NCBI GenBank assembly: GCA_034509735.1 | Contig: JACGWO010000004.1 | Coordinates: 23,541,395-23,605,394 of the forward strand | Direction of reading: 5' to 3' | Length of the DNA: 64,000 nt | Source: Sesamum alatum | Taxonomy: Eukaryota; Streptophyta; Magnoliopsida; Lamiales; Pedaliaceae | Shown here: positions 34,475-45,919 of the stretch, one piece after another | Layout of the letters: each line of letters starts with the position of its first letter | Position numbering within the stretch: position 1 is the first letter of the stretch | Position numbers and translations under genes: made by a program | The notes under the pieces: generated by a model | Seen by the model: only the letters and a program-made list of their open reading frames with translations | What the model was told of the DNA's origin: nothing | Databases searched by the model: none

Positions 34475-34658
34475 GATGAGCCGAAACATGCTTAATGTTT
34501 GGGCTCGATCACAAACACCTTATCTTGGTGTTTTTTTTTGCTAATTTGGCCCATTCCCAAATGCAGGATGAGCCGAAACATGCTTAATGTTTGGGCTCGA
34601 TCACAAACACCTTATCTTGGTGTTTTTTTTTGCTAATTTGGCCCATTCCCAAATGCAG
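34475..34658. repeat. Perfect 92-bp tandem duplication
   Basis: Two identical adjacent copies, 34475-34566 and 34567-34658, begin GATGAGCCGAAACATG and end CCCAAATGCAG. Even the T-9 run is the same in both. The identity points to a recent event. No coding meaning is seen. Confidence 0.95.
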
Positions 34659-35568
34659 GCCAAACAATCACGAACTGTTTCGATCCACCTAAAAACAAAA
34701 CAATATATATATATGTATATACACATAGATAAATACATATAAAAGAGGCATGATTTGACAATGAACAATGAATTTTGTCTCCCAAGATACAAAAGCAAAC
34801 ATACAACACCTATTTTACACAATTTTAAAATATCTGCAAAATAAATCTAAACATACACTATTTTCAACACATACTTATATATCTCTATTCTTCTCTCTCT
34901 ATCTCCATAAAATAAAAAAAAATAAAACACTCCACAAATAAAAACAAACATGGTGCTGGTGTTTCCTGATGTGGCAATTGGTAATCCCCCACCAACAGGT
35001 CATACTCCAAACCCTGACCTTGTAACATTATATGACACAGCCAGCCGCGGATCCCCATGCCCTACCTCATGATGACGATTAGGAGGCCACCATATTAGAT
35101 TCTGATTTTTTTTAGCTTTTCAAATGAAATATCATAAAAAAATTGTTTTCTTTAATTTACTACTATTAATTGCATTTTTAATATTTTGTATTTTTAATGT
35201 AATACTAATTACATGGCATTCTAAAAATTAATTTCAACCGCATTTAATATAAAAAAATTAATAAAACTAATAAATTATTTTTTAAAAGATTTAATTATAA
35301 ACATTATGATGGGTATAAGGACAACTACATCATTGCAGAGCCAACATGCATCCACATTCAAACATGGCATAACACCTGTGTCGTCCAGAATCCATCAAAA
35401 AAATTTATGACAATTAAGTGTTGAATATTCAGGTGCTACTGCAACCTTTGGCGCCACCATGACCAATGCAACACATGTTGCTGCATCTATTCAATTTGGA
35501 ATTCCGGACAAAAGTTGAAGACGAATGAAGAAGTCGTGTTTTAGCTGCCCTCGGTTCTATGGTTACAC
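34659..35568. other. AT-rich stretch without called gene
   Basis: AT microsatellites and scattered higher-GC pieces, for example 34950-35100 and 35400-35540. The piece at 34980-35070 is open for about 30 codons and reads like a Pro/Thr-rich protein fragment, but no family could be named. Nothing is called. Confidence 0.4.
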
Positions 35569-35577
35569 ATTTGTTAC

Positions 35578-35822
35578 GGGATAAATGCGATTTACCCCCT
35601 TATGATATAAGAAATGAGCAAAAACCTCCATGTGAAAGAATAATTAGAAAATTACCTCCCTATGTTTTGAGAAATGAAACAAATTACCCCCCATCAAAGG
35701 AAAACACAAGGGGGTAATTTGCTTCATTTTAAGATCATAGGGGATAATTTGTTAATTATTTTTTCACAATGAGGTTTTTACTCATTTCTTATATCACAGG
35801 GGGATAAATTGCATTTATCCCC
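35578..35822. mobile_element. MULE-type MITE, near-perfect hairpin
   Basis: A 245-bp element with ends GGGATAAATGC... and its inverted form ...GCATTTATCCCC. The arms are about 50 bp of high identity (including GATATAAGAAATGAG), with further inverted sequence inside. The flanks carry a 9-bp duplication with one difference, ATTTGTTAC (35569-35577) and ATTTGTTGC (35823-35831). It has no coding capacity. Confidence 0.82.
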
Positions 35823-36223
35823 ATTTGTTGCTCAGGTGTCATTCTGTGTCAATTATTTATTTGTATATTGGACCAAGTCAACCCCGAGTTTGTCAGAGTT
35901 AGTTGAGGATGAAGTTGGTGGATAGTTTTGTATTTAAAGGAGGTTTCCCTCTACATTTCTCATTCAACAAAATCATTTTTATAGAGCCTCGACATGAAAA
36001 TAGCTCATTCTTTCTACGTTTTCAGCTTTCTCATCATGCATTTCAACATTATATCAGAGTCTTCTTATTGAAGGTTTTTGTATACTCGATTTGGTTTTTG
36101 GTAATTGGAACGCTGTCATTGGAGTGTCATTGTGCTTTTGCTACAATAATGGCGGAAAGTACAAAACACAAGCACTGAATAGACGATTGTTAGTACGAGA
36201 AGGATGTGCTTCATTTGCATCCT

Positions 36224-36540
36224 TCAGAGCACCCTGGTTTTACTTTGGCAAGCGCACCACTGGACGAATCTAATTTCTTTGTATGGAACAGAGCGACTCC
36301 AAGACAAGAAATTTGTTGCATCTAACAGATTGGAAACCAGGATATTTCCGGGACTATCAATGGCTTGTACTCTCAGAATTTCTGGATCAACTTTTACTTT
36401 CTTCCCTTTGTTCTCTGGCTTAGTGGGGCTCACTATTGTTATATCTCCAACAACCTAATTAACTATACGGAAGCTCGATTCTACAAAAAAGAAAGAAAAA
36501 AAAGTACCAAAGACCATCAAAAGATAGTTCTGATACCATG
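36224..36540 (-). pseudogene. Fragment of another Copia element: gag start and primer binding site
   Basis: The minus-strand frame 36224-36433 contains SPGNILVSNLLDATNFLSWSRSV, close to the conserved N-terminal block of a second type of Copia Gag (PF14244-like, LDGxNFLSWSRS). About 100 bp upstream on the same strand, plus-strand TCTGATACCA (36529-36538) reads TGGTATCAGA, an initiator tRNA-Met primer binding site followed by TG of an LTR. The sequence to about 37200 may be remaining LTR, but its partner and end were not found. This family differs from Copia-0/1/2. Confidence 0.62.
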
Positions 36541-37729
36541 AAAAGAATGGAGCTCTAGAACTTGCATAGCCATGGAGATTAAAGAGTAAAGCTGGAAAGA
36601 GAGATAATAGACCTCTCAATATGTATCATTCAGCGTTTGCAAAGAGAAGTGGTACCTCTATTGATAGAGGTCATTAATGACTTAACCACCTATTAACTGC
36701 CCATGCTAAAGAATAAACCGCTAGGTTAACAACTAACCTATTGTTCCAATAAGTGCGTTAATACTAACAGAGGCGCACTCACGCCTTCAAGTCAAGGTAA
36801 CTGGAAAGCAACAAAAGGTATATAAGGAAAAAACGTAATTCTACCAATAAAAGTGCAAAAGCCCGAACACGTTTACTTAAGCTAAGTTGGGAGTCTTTCT
36901 TGTCTACTGGAACTTTTCAATGGGACGAAAAGTGTTACTTTTTAAAAGTTATGGGACTAAATGTGAGAATCTTGTAACCAGTAGGACTAAAAGTGTAAAA
37001 GCCCTAATGGTCATGTGATAAGCACATGACATTTTCTTCTAAAATATTCAACAAAAAGGTGCCATGGAACCAAAAATTTTACTTAATTTTTACGAGGTTG
37101 GACCAAAACTGTTAGTCCCTTAATCAATTGGACCAAAAGTAAAAAGGCCCTAAGTTACAAACGAAAAGTATTATTTTTCCCTCTCTATTCACTCTAACCT
37201 CTAATCAAAATTAATACAATCTTTTCACGAATGAGACTTTTCCTGAAGGAAATTGCCACCAGCTTGCCTCGTGTCATGCCACCAACAGCCAAGTTCGTTG
37301 CCCTGTTACAATTTGGAAATTGTTCTCTTAATTCTTATCGTCATGCACCCTGACAAATCGACGGCAACAAGATTTACAGATTCAAAGAGTGAAAGAAGTA
37401 GTAAATCTGGCGAAACCTATCTTGGTCGAAGCGGTTTCAAGGTTCGAAAACAAAACGATTTATGAAATTAAATATTTTCCTAGATTTCTTAATATGTTAA
37501 ATTAAATACTAACAATTTTTCTCGAATGCAACACAATTTTCTATAAAACATCCGAAATTGATACTCAAGGCCATATTAATTTACCTTTACTACTCGCGTG
37601 GGTAGGATCTCAATGTTATTAGTCATTCGTACTAAGACTCCTTCACCACTGAAAAAAAATTATTAATTAATTATGATTAATTATCATGTTAAAAAATAAA
37701 TAGTGATTGTAAAAGTCATTAATCACGAC
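36541..37729. other. Possible LTR remnant and AT-rich DNA
   Basis: The first few hundred bases may be the LTR of the Copia fragment at 36224-36540. The part 36900-37170 has alternating GGGACTAAA/GGACCAAAA phrases and an AAGCCCTAA/AGGCCCTAA pair, which resembles a non-autonomous DNA element, but no clean ends were found. A 70-codon frame at 37253-37465 is not recognised. No gene is called. Confidence 0.35.
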
Positions 37730-38494
37730 TCAAGGTGTACAGTGGGTCGGGCCAGTTCGGAACCGATACGGACCAGCCCGGAAAAACCCAGACCAGGACC
37801 AACCCATTATTATTTATGATCGGTCTTGGGATGGTCCTGGGCCTTTAAATGGTCCCCAATTGGGATCATTTTTAAACCCATGCACAACCCATGAACCGGC
37901 CCATTTGAGGTCCGGCCCAGGACTGAACTAGCCCAAGACTGACCCAGGACCAACCCAGGACCGATTGGGCCTATTTAATAAATTTGAGGTTTTATTTTGA
38001 ACAATTATTTAAATTTATGATTGCCTTATGAATAGATAAATAGTAAATTAAATCTAACAAAAAATTGTAATAAAACTTATAACTAGAAAAAAAAAATACT
38101 TAAACAAAATTTGTAAAAAATAAAGTGTATTAATGAATTAATGTACAAAACATATAGAAGTAGAACAATAAAAATAGAATTTTGAAAGTTTGAAAGTTTA
38201 AAAAACCTAGTAATATCAACTTAAAAGAATGGAATAAAAATTATTATGAAATATTAAAAAAAAATAGCCAATTGGGCTAGACCACTAACCCAGCCTGGTA
38301 GGCCCGGCCCAAGCCCGGACCAGGAACAAGTGGTCCTGGGTCACTGGGTTGGGCTGGTCCCAAGTATTGATAGTTGGGACCGGCCCAGGACCAACCCCAT
38401 CCCAAGCGAGCCTGGGCCAAACCAACCCAACTTTTTATTGGATTTATGCGGTCCTGGGCTGGGTTGGCCCAGCTCGGCCCACTGTACATCTTGA
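37730..38494. mobile_element. hAT-type non-autonomous element
   Basis: A 765-bp element with terminal inverted repeats TCAAGGTGTACAGTGGG and, from the other end, TCAAGATGTACAGTGGG. Both are followed by GGGCC/GGCCC-rich inverted sequence of about 200 bp. A perfect 8-bp duplication, ATCACGAC, flanks it at 37722-37729 and 38495-38502, which is the hAT size. The middle (37980-38260) is AT-rich and non-coding. The wide GC-rich arms with GGCCCAGGACC phrases resemble other plant hAT derivatives. Confidence 0.88.
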
Positions 38495-38502
38495 ATCACG
38501 AC

Positions 38503-38612
38503 ACGTAGATTGCTGATCTTGATTTTTGTGAGTGTAGCTAAAATATTTATCTTGGTTAAAAGTAATGACAAAGCATCGGTCACGACTCATAGTCATGACA
38601 AAAATAATTTCC
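38503..38612. mobile_element. Candidate right subterminal part of the CACTA-like element
   Basis: The sequence GTCACGACTCATAGTCATGACAAA (38570-38593) parallels GTCACGACTTTTAGCCATGGCAAA at the left end. Copia-2a is inserted at 38613. If Copia-2a is removed, the sequence continues at 55037-55134 and reaches CTATTTTCTAGTG, whose reverse complement CACTAGAAAATAG resembles the left terminus CACTACAAGAAAAAGG. Confidence 0.45.
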
Positions 38613-40537
38613 TTAAAGGAATCGTGGATCGTCCCGGGAAATTGCGCGAATGCAGAAGCGCGGTATAAAATAAAATACGAAAATTTAAAGCATGCTTTAA
38701 TAAATAAAGAACACGCTCAAAGGGTGTACCCTTGAGATTCCCGGGTGTTCGGTGTATCTCATGATATAAAGAACATGCAATAGTCATGGAGGCCATAGGG
38801 AGAAAAAATAAAAGGGACGAAAAATTAAAACGAGACCTACCCGTTGTCGTTTTCTTCTTCAACGGCTACACGCGTTGTTCCCCGTTTTTGCACCAAGATC
38901 TCATTCTTGAGACCCTCCAAATCGTGACACATGATCCACCCACGTATCTTGCACGTCGTGCTAGCAACGAACAAGTATGATTTTTGGAGTGGATGAATCA
39001 ACAACACGTTATGAATTAACGGTATTGATTCATCAATGTTCTAGTGTTCGAAGAACAAAAGAACAAGGAAATATATTTCTTGTAGTGAGAGAGGGGGCGG
39101 ACGAGAGGTAAGAGGGAGAGAAACGAGTGTGTGTTGGAATTTCATCATCCTTCAAAAGGTGCAAGGCTAGGGATATATATAGAGGAAGAGTTTAATCCTC
39201 TTTAAACTCCACCTCTTTAGAAGCTTAATTTGACTAGGATTTTGACCTAGTCAAAGTCCGAGTCAAAGTAGAATTTGACCTTGTCAAATTCAATCCTACC
39301 CTTTGATCTCTCCCATTAAATCTCAACCATTAATTTAATTTAATGGAATATTTAAATCCTATTAAATATTCTAAAAAGCCAAATAAATATTAATATTTAT
39401 TCTAGGCCCATTAAATTAATTCCCTTAATAAATCCAATTTATTAATTTACTTCCCTTTATCAAATAGAAGGAATTAATTTCTCCAAAAAAAATATAGGAC
39501 CCGATTAAATCCAATTTTAATCATTCCTTTACTCCAATATTTAATTCCAAATTAAATACTAAGTGTGTGTGGATAGTGTGTGACTCTTTAGGTTCACCTT
39601 TCAGCTAGACTTGGTCAGATTCCTAGAATCCATCCATTACCATGGGTGGCCATCTAGCAACGGTCCATGGCACTAGAGACTAGGTGAAATAATCGGGGAT
39701 GAACATTTAGGCTCTAACAGTACACTTGTCCTTCTGTCTTCGGTCTCATCACTTAGAGTCTAGGGCACGGAAAGGTGCAGGTACCCATTTTGGACCTAAG
39801 TGTAGGTCTGTCCTTACTAAACGCCGCAAGGGAAACCTTCTCTTCCGTTCAGTTACTGTGGCCACAGATTTTAGGGACAAGACACAGAGCATTCATGAGA
39901 CTCAACTGTCAATGCCTTTTGACAGGAGACAGATCCTTTCTTGGAAACTACTGTCACTCTGTACACCCGAGCTGCACTAGACATGGCTTATGACTACTCA
40001 AGAGTATTTTGGCAATCTCTCACCATATCTAAGATACAGACGTGATGTACAGGTAAACTCAGCAGTTCCTCAAGTCAAAGGACTTGACTTGTACCGTTGG
40101 AACCGGGAATACACGTCATACCTTGCTGACCATACTCAAGGTCCTCCGTAAGACGGTTCTCGCGAGTCACCTCAGTTAGCTGCTTCCTAGCATGCTGATC
40201 CACTAACACTGCTTAGACGACCTTCGTCACCCGTCGATGAATTACGACAACAGATGCTTAGTGCAAGTCTCAAAGGGAATCCCGGTACCCATTTTCGAGA
40301 TTCCTTGACTTGGAGATATCCGGACTGATTTGGTAAGACTGATTTCATGGACCTACCTCCAAGCGTAGTCCCAGTCCCCGAAATCGATTCTCAGTCCGTG
40401 GGCTTTGTTTGCGTAGTGAACAGATATGTAATAGCAGATATAAGTGAACGTAAACAAAGTGTTGCCATATGAATTTTCACTTGACATAGGTTACATATTC
40501 CTGCCAAAATTGGCTTACATGGTCTCCTATTCTAACA
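38613..40537 (-). repeat. 3' LTR of Copia-2a
   Basis: The LTR begins TTAAAGGAATCGTGG (TG changed to TT) and ends TTCTAACA. Relative to its partner, about 44 bp are missing near 40484 (the TTCTTTATTCATAAA part). The minus-strand TATA-like motif TATATATATCCC lies at 39172-39183. Confidence 0.88.
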
Positions 40538-40820
40538 ATCTTCCCACTTGACCTTTAAAGCCAATCGCCCATATGCCTAATCCCCATCTTCTCAAGATGT
40601 TGCGTATGAGCGCTCTGCGACATAGGCTTTGTCAGCGGATCTGCTGTGTTGTCTGCTGAGTGACTCGGTCCACCCGGACGTCACCTCTTCCTACCATTTC
40701 TCTAAGAAGATGGTAGCGTCTAAGAATGCGTTTGGAACGGTGATGAGATCTCGGTTCCTTTGCTTGCGCTATTGCACCGTTGTTATCACAGAAGATGATA
40801 ACAGGCTCGGCGATGCTAGG
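40538..40820 (-). pseudogene. Copia-2a RNase H C-terminal part
   Basis: It follows the polypurine tract complement ATCTTCCCACTTGACC. The minus-strand frame 40632-40850 gives SIAEPVIIFCDNNGAIAQAKEP and HRSKRILRRYHLLREMVGRG, the end of Copia RNase H including the conserved IxxRYHxxRE block. A 1-bp loss near 40662 shifts the final residues. The coding sequence is cut at CTAGG by the solo LTR and resumes at 43048. Confidence 0.85.
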
Positions 40821-43047
40821 TGAAGGACAAGCGGATTCGCCGGGGAGCACGAGCGGAAGCGAGAAAGCGAGAAATTGTGCGTAAATTTAAATCTAATTTA
40901 AATATGCGAATTCCAAGGGGTGTACCCTTGGGTGCTCAACCGGGCGTTCGATGTAGGATGTGTAAATATTGAAAATATATATTTAAACACATAGGGCATA
41001 GATATATAAGTGAAATCAATCAAAGCGTAATAAACCGTTACCTTTGATTGTTTAGCGTATGCTCCTGGCTACTAGCGTTGTTCCTTCTCCAGAATGCTCA
41101 TGAAATCCAAACGTATGGATTCTCCAAAGGTGATCCACACCACACCGGAAGAAACACACGTTCTTCTTGCTAGAAAAGAATGGGTTTAGGAAGGAATCGG
41201 TTTAAAAAAAGAACACTATGAATTAGTGTTCTCTTAAACTTACTTTGTTCTTCTTCTTGATTCAAAATCAAGTGAAGAACACAAGTGTAGGAGAGGGAGA
41301 GAGCACGAAAATTGAGAGAGAGGAGAGGATTTTTGTCTCTCTTTTTCCTAGAAAAAGATGAATAATGAATCACTTATGCTTGGTGTTGTATATTCTAATA
41401 TATATACATAATTAATCTGATTATTGGAATGTGTCTAGGTTCATCCAAGGATGTCTAGATTCATTCCAATCAATCACCATCAATTCTTCAATCAAGCCTA
41501 CCAAAATTTATGGTATGATCAAATCATACCAAAAGGGAAGAGCTTGATTGGAGTTGATTTGTCTCTTTCCAAAAGAGACAAGTCAACATACCACCTAACA
41601 TGCAACATGGCTGATTTTGCTTCCTCCAAGGGAGCATGTCGGCCATGTTTAATTAAGGGAAGAAGTCCAACTTCTTCCTATTCCAAATTAGGAATTATTT
41701 CTCCTCTCGGGTATAATTTAATGGATCGGGTTTTATCGTAATCCAATTACGACGAACCCAATATTAAATCCAATTTAATGTCCATTCAAATTATTCCCGT
41801 TGATCTTTCAATCCAATTAAAAGATCCAACGTCTCAACATCTCAACTTTCCATATTTAATCGAAAATCCAATTTACCGATTAAATGAAAGCCCGATACAA
41901 TATCGGCCCGTCCATCCAATAGACTTTCCCTTAAGTAATCCAATTACTTATTTTATCCTTCGAGATTGACTCCAAGTCGATCTCTCAACCTCCTCGGTGA
42001 TTTGTGTGTGACCCTTTAGGTTCACCCTCAGCTAGACTTAGGCCTGTGTCCCACAAGGGCCCGTTATCATGGGTGGCCGTCTAGCAACGGTCCATGGCAC
42101 TAGAGACTAGGTGAATAGGCGTGAACATTTAGGCGCCGATTCCGTACGGGTACGATCCTTCCGTCTACCGTCTCCCGGCCTTAGTCTAGGGTATGGAATT
42201 GGGCGTCGATTCCCATCCTTGACTAGGCATCTATGCTTAATACTCGAGACCACGTATGATTCATTGCATCGACACAGGAAACCATTCCCTATTCGACCAA
42301 CCACTGTGGCCACAGCTTCAAACAGCATGAACGTGTCTCCGAGTGTATAGGAGATACCTCTGTCACATACTGACAGGGGACGGATCCTCTTCTTGGAATC
42401 CACCATCCTCGCTACACATTCCGACTGCACTGGACAAGGCTCATGATAATCATCTTACAGAATGATTACCTCTCGCCAGATCCGAGATACAGCCGTCCTG
42501 TGCACGCGACTGCCATGATCCCTCAAGTCTGAGGATTACTCCCGTACTATCGGAACCAGGGAAAACCAATCATACCGACCAAGCCTCCAAGGCTTCCATA
42601 TGATGATCCCCACGAGTCAGTCCAGTCGGCTCGACCCCAGTCGACCAACCCATCAAGATCGTGTAGGCGTCCCACGCCTGTCGCCGATGAAACACGGCAC
42701 TCATCCAATGAACACGACTCATGATGCAAGTCTGAATAGGACTCTCGATGCCCTGTCTCGAGGTCCTCGACTTGGAACGTTTCAGACCCAACTCTTAATC
42801 AGTTAGTTTCATGACCACCATCCAATGCGTGGCCCAACTGCATGAGTTGTTATACATGGTCTGTGGGCTTTGTTGCGATATAAGTTAAACACCGTTTTAA
42901 CAAATGTAAGATGAGCGCAACAAAGAAGGTACCATTGGTGACGAACACATATCTTATTCATCACATAATAACATTACATTCACATCAAGTTGTTGGATAG
43001 GTTACAAATTGCCAAACCTATTGGCTTTCTGGTCACCTATTCCAACA
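40821..43047 (-). mobile_element. Solo LTR-C inserted in Copia-2a pol
   Basis: A 2,227-bp LTR begins TGAAGGACAAGCGG and ends TTCCAACA, with perfect 5-bp flanks CTAGG (40816-40820 and 43048-43052). No internal region is present, so it is a solo LTR, presumably left by recombination between the two LTRs of a full element. On removal, Copia-2a reads GCGATGCTAGGCACCACAC, matching Copia-1 GCGATGCTAGGTACCACAC at 24386-24404. A truncated relative lies at 18103-19729. Confidence 0.93.
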
Positions 43048-43863
43048 CTAGGCACCACACCCAACTCTTGGATGTAGTTTCTCATCCAAACCGCTTCCTT
43101 AGCAGCTTCTGAAGCTGCTATGTATTCAAGCCTCTGTAGTGGAGTCAACAGTGGTTGCTTGCTTGGAACTTTTCCAAGCCACTACTCCTCCATTGAGTTT
43201 GAATACGTAACCCGATTGAGACTTGGCATCATCGTCATCAGACTGGAAGCTAGCGTCACTAAAGCCTTCCAGAATTAGTTCTTTATTGCCATAGACTAGG
43301 AACATTTCCTTAGTCCTCCTTAGGTACTTAAGGATGCCCTTAACAGCATGCCAATGTGCCTCTCCTGCGCAGGACTGATATCTGCTTGTTACGCTGAAAG
43401 CGTACGCAATGTCAGGCCTGGTGCAGTGGACCACATATTTGATGCTACCTACGGGAAAAGCATAGGGGATGACTTTCATCCTTTCAAGCTCCTCATCAGT
43501 CTGTGGGGACTGTTTCTTGGACAACTTGATCCCATGCCTCATGGGAAGGAATCCTCGTTTGGAGTTGTCCATTCGATATCTCTTTAGGACTTTCTCCATA
43601 TACGAGTTTTGGGTGAGTCCTAACATCCTTTTAGATCTGTCCCTGACAATTTGGATGCCTAGGATGTAGGAGGCTTCACCCAAGTCCTTCATGGAAAATT
43701 GGGTTGACAACCATGCTTTTGTGTTTCCTAACATTCTAACGTCATTACCAATGAGTATAATGTCATCCACATAAAGCACTAGGAACACTATTGATCTCCC
43801 ACTGACCCTCTTGTATACACAAGAATCGAATGTTCCAACTTCGCGATGCTTGTTTGAGGCCAT
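43048..43863 (-). pseudogene. Copia-2a reverse transcriptase C-part and RNase H
   Basis: The 245-codon frame 43126-43863 contains YVDD at residues 31-34, KDLGEASYILGIQ, LTQNSYMEKVLKRY, then RNase H with GFSDASFQSDDDD, WKSSKQATTVDSTTEA. A frameshift near 43126 separates the last RNase H residues, which continue through 43048 to 40820. Upstream, a 46-bp deletion near 43828 relative to Copia-1 joins a shifted frame (MASNKHREVG) to SCVYKRV. Unlike Copia-1, the segment between YVDD and KDLGEA is complete. Confidence 0.87.
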
Positions 43864-43873
43864 AGATGGACTT

Positions 43874-44293
43874 CTAGAGACGACAGACTTTCTGTTCTTC
43901 TCCGGTTACCGTGAAACCCTCCGGCTGATCCATATAGATCTCTTCTTCAATAAAACCGTTGAGGAAGGCCGTTTTCACGTCCATCTGCCATATCTCATAG
44001 TCATACCATGCTGCTATGGCGAGCAGGATCCGAATGGACTTAGCCATGGCTACTGGCGAGTAGGTATCCTCAAAATCGACCCCGGGTCGTTGAGTGTATC
44101 CCATAGCTACAAGCCTAGCCTTAAAGGTTGTGACTTCTCCATCAATGCCAAGTTTGCACTTGTAAACCCACTTACAGCCCACTGGCTTAACACCTTTCGG
44201 TGGATCTACAAGACTCCAGACTTGGTTCTCGCTCATGGAGTCCATTTCGGCTTTCATGGCCTCAAGCCATTTCCCGGAGTCGATGTCAGACAT
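43874..44293 (-). pseudogene. Copia-2a reverse transcriptase N-part
   Basis: A 139-codon frame carries SGKWLEAMKAEMDSM, CKWVYKCKLGIDGEV, GYTQRPGVDFEDTYSPVAM and QMDVKTAFLNGFIEE, the catalytic first-aspartate region. It ends at a stop after EEQKVCRL, where Copia-1 continues with QKSIYGFKQ. The linker region toward integrase (44294-44588) is interrupted by stops. Confidence 0.87.
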
Positions 44294-44588
44294 CGCTTCT
44301 GCATATGTCTTAGGATCGTTTCCAAAAGATCGGTCACTCCTAGAAAGCCATATCTCACTGGAGGTCTGGACTCTCTAGTGGACCTACGGAGAACGGGAAC
44401 GTTAGTGGTGACTGTGGGCGCTGACTGTATCGGAGCCGGCGGTTCAGGAACCGGGGCTGGCTATTCCTGAGGCTGTCCTTCATGCCTAGCATGTTGGACT
44501 TCTCGAGGTTGGTCAGCCTTCGGCTGTCTATCCTGAATCCTCTGAGTGAGGGTTCGGCGGCTACCTCTGATGGCTGTACTCCTTCACT

Positions 44589-45356
44589 TCATTCCTCAAG
44601 GATCAGCTTATCAGGTTGGACATCCTCTGGGAAGCCTTGCACCAAGAATACTGCATTTCTTGAAATAAACACCTTTTGTTCCAAGGGGTCATAGAAGTAA
44701 TAACCCGCAGTTTCCTTAGGGTATCCAACGAACCTGCATAAGCTAGATCTAGATTCTAGCTTATCTCCCACTAACCTCTTGACGTATGTGAGGCTACCCC
44801 ACACTCTCAAGTAGTTGTAGGACGCAGGCCTGCCGTGCCATATCTCATATGGCGTTTGGGTCAATGAACTGGTAGGCACCAAATTCAACAATTTGGCTGT
44901 CGTTTCTAGTGCATAGCCCCAAAAGGATAAGGGCAATCTGGTAAATCTCATCATGGACCGAACCATGTCCAACAGGGTTCGATTCCTCCTTTCAGAGACA
45001 CTATTTAATTGTGGTGTTCCGGGAGGTGTCCATTCTGATATTATACCATGTTCTTTTAGATAATTTAGGAACTCCGTACTAAGGTATTCACCGCCTCGGT
45101 CCGACCGTAGGACTTTAATTTTGCAGTTAGTCTGGTTCTCCACTTCAAGTCTGAATTCTTTAAACCTCTCAAGAGCTTCAGACTTGTACCTCATTAGGTA
45201 AACATAACCATACCGCGAATGATCATCGATAAAGGTTATGAAGTAGGAGAACCCACCTCGAGCCTGCGTCCTTAGTGGTCCACACACGTCTGTATGGACC
45301 AAGTCCAACAGACCCGTGGCAAGCCTGCTTTGTCCTACAAAGGGCTTCTTGGTCAT
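44589..45356 (-). pseudogene. Copia-2a integrase core
   Basis: A 255-codon frame with the catalytic residues D23 (VHTDVCG), D86 (LRSDRGGEY) and E122 (NSVSERRNRT), again with 35 residues between the second D and the E. The core is thus intact as read, but it is not joined in frame to protease upstream (45357-45505 has a stop at the CLSK/MTKKP region) or to reverse transcriptase downstream. It differs from Copia-1 integrase by scattered substitutions only. Confidence 0.9.
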
Positions 45357-45505
45357 TTCCCTCTTAGACAGGATTCACAAGTTGGTAGATCACTCAAGTC
45401 CCCAACCTCTAGGTTCTTTGAGTCTATCAACCTTTTCATCTTATCTTGGGATATGTGAGCTAGCCTAGCGTGCCACAGACGTGCATTCCCGTTATGATCT
45501 AATTT

Positions 45506-45919
45506 TCATTTGTGTTGAGTGTTGAGTACAAAATTCGTTTCTTGCAAGATATAGAGCCCGTTATGCAATGTACCAAGTACATGAGCAATTCCACACCTCA
45601 TCAAATAAAAGTAATTTTTATTGATTCTAAACTCATAACCATTATTGTCCAACAATGGAATGAAAATGATGTTTTTAATCATACTAGGTACAAAATAAAC
45701 TTGCTCTAAATCTATGCTAATACTATCACTAATCACTAGAGTGACCGATCCTACTGCTTCTGCCGAGATGGCCTTGCCATTCCCAAGCTTCAGGATCATG
45801 TCCCCGCTACCCAGTTTTCTGCTTCTTTTCAACACCTGCAAGTCATTGCAAATGTGAGCTCCACAGCCGGTATCTAATACCAAAGAGGCAGAATTAGTCA
45901 CCATATTAACCTCAATCAC
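45506..45919 (-). pseudogene. Copia-2a protease
   Basis: A 137-codon frame with LDTGCGAHIC, so the aspartic protease D-T-G is preserved, then LGNGKAISAEAV and EQVYFVPSMIKNIIFI. It follows gag on the minus strand but lies in a different frame, because gag carries a frameshift near 46030. The frame ends after LNTQHK, just before the pre-integrase HARLGH region. Confidence 0.87.

Noticed and set aside
36900..37170. Possible non-autonomous element with GGGACTAAA/GGACCAAAA phrases
   Set aside because: No clear termini or target duplication.
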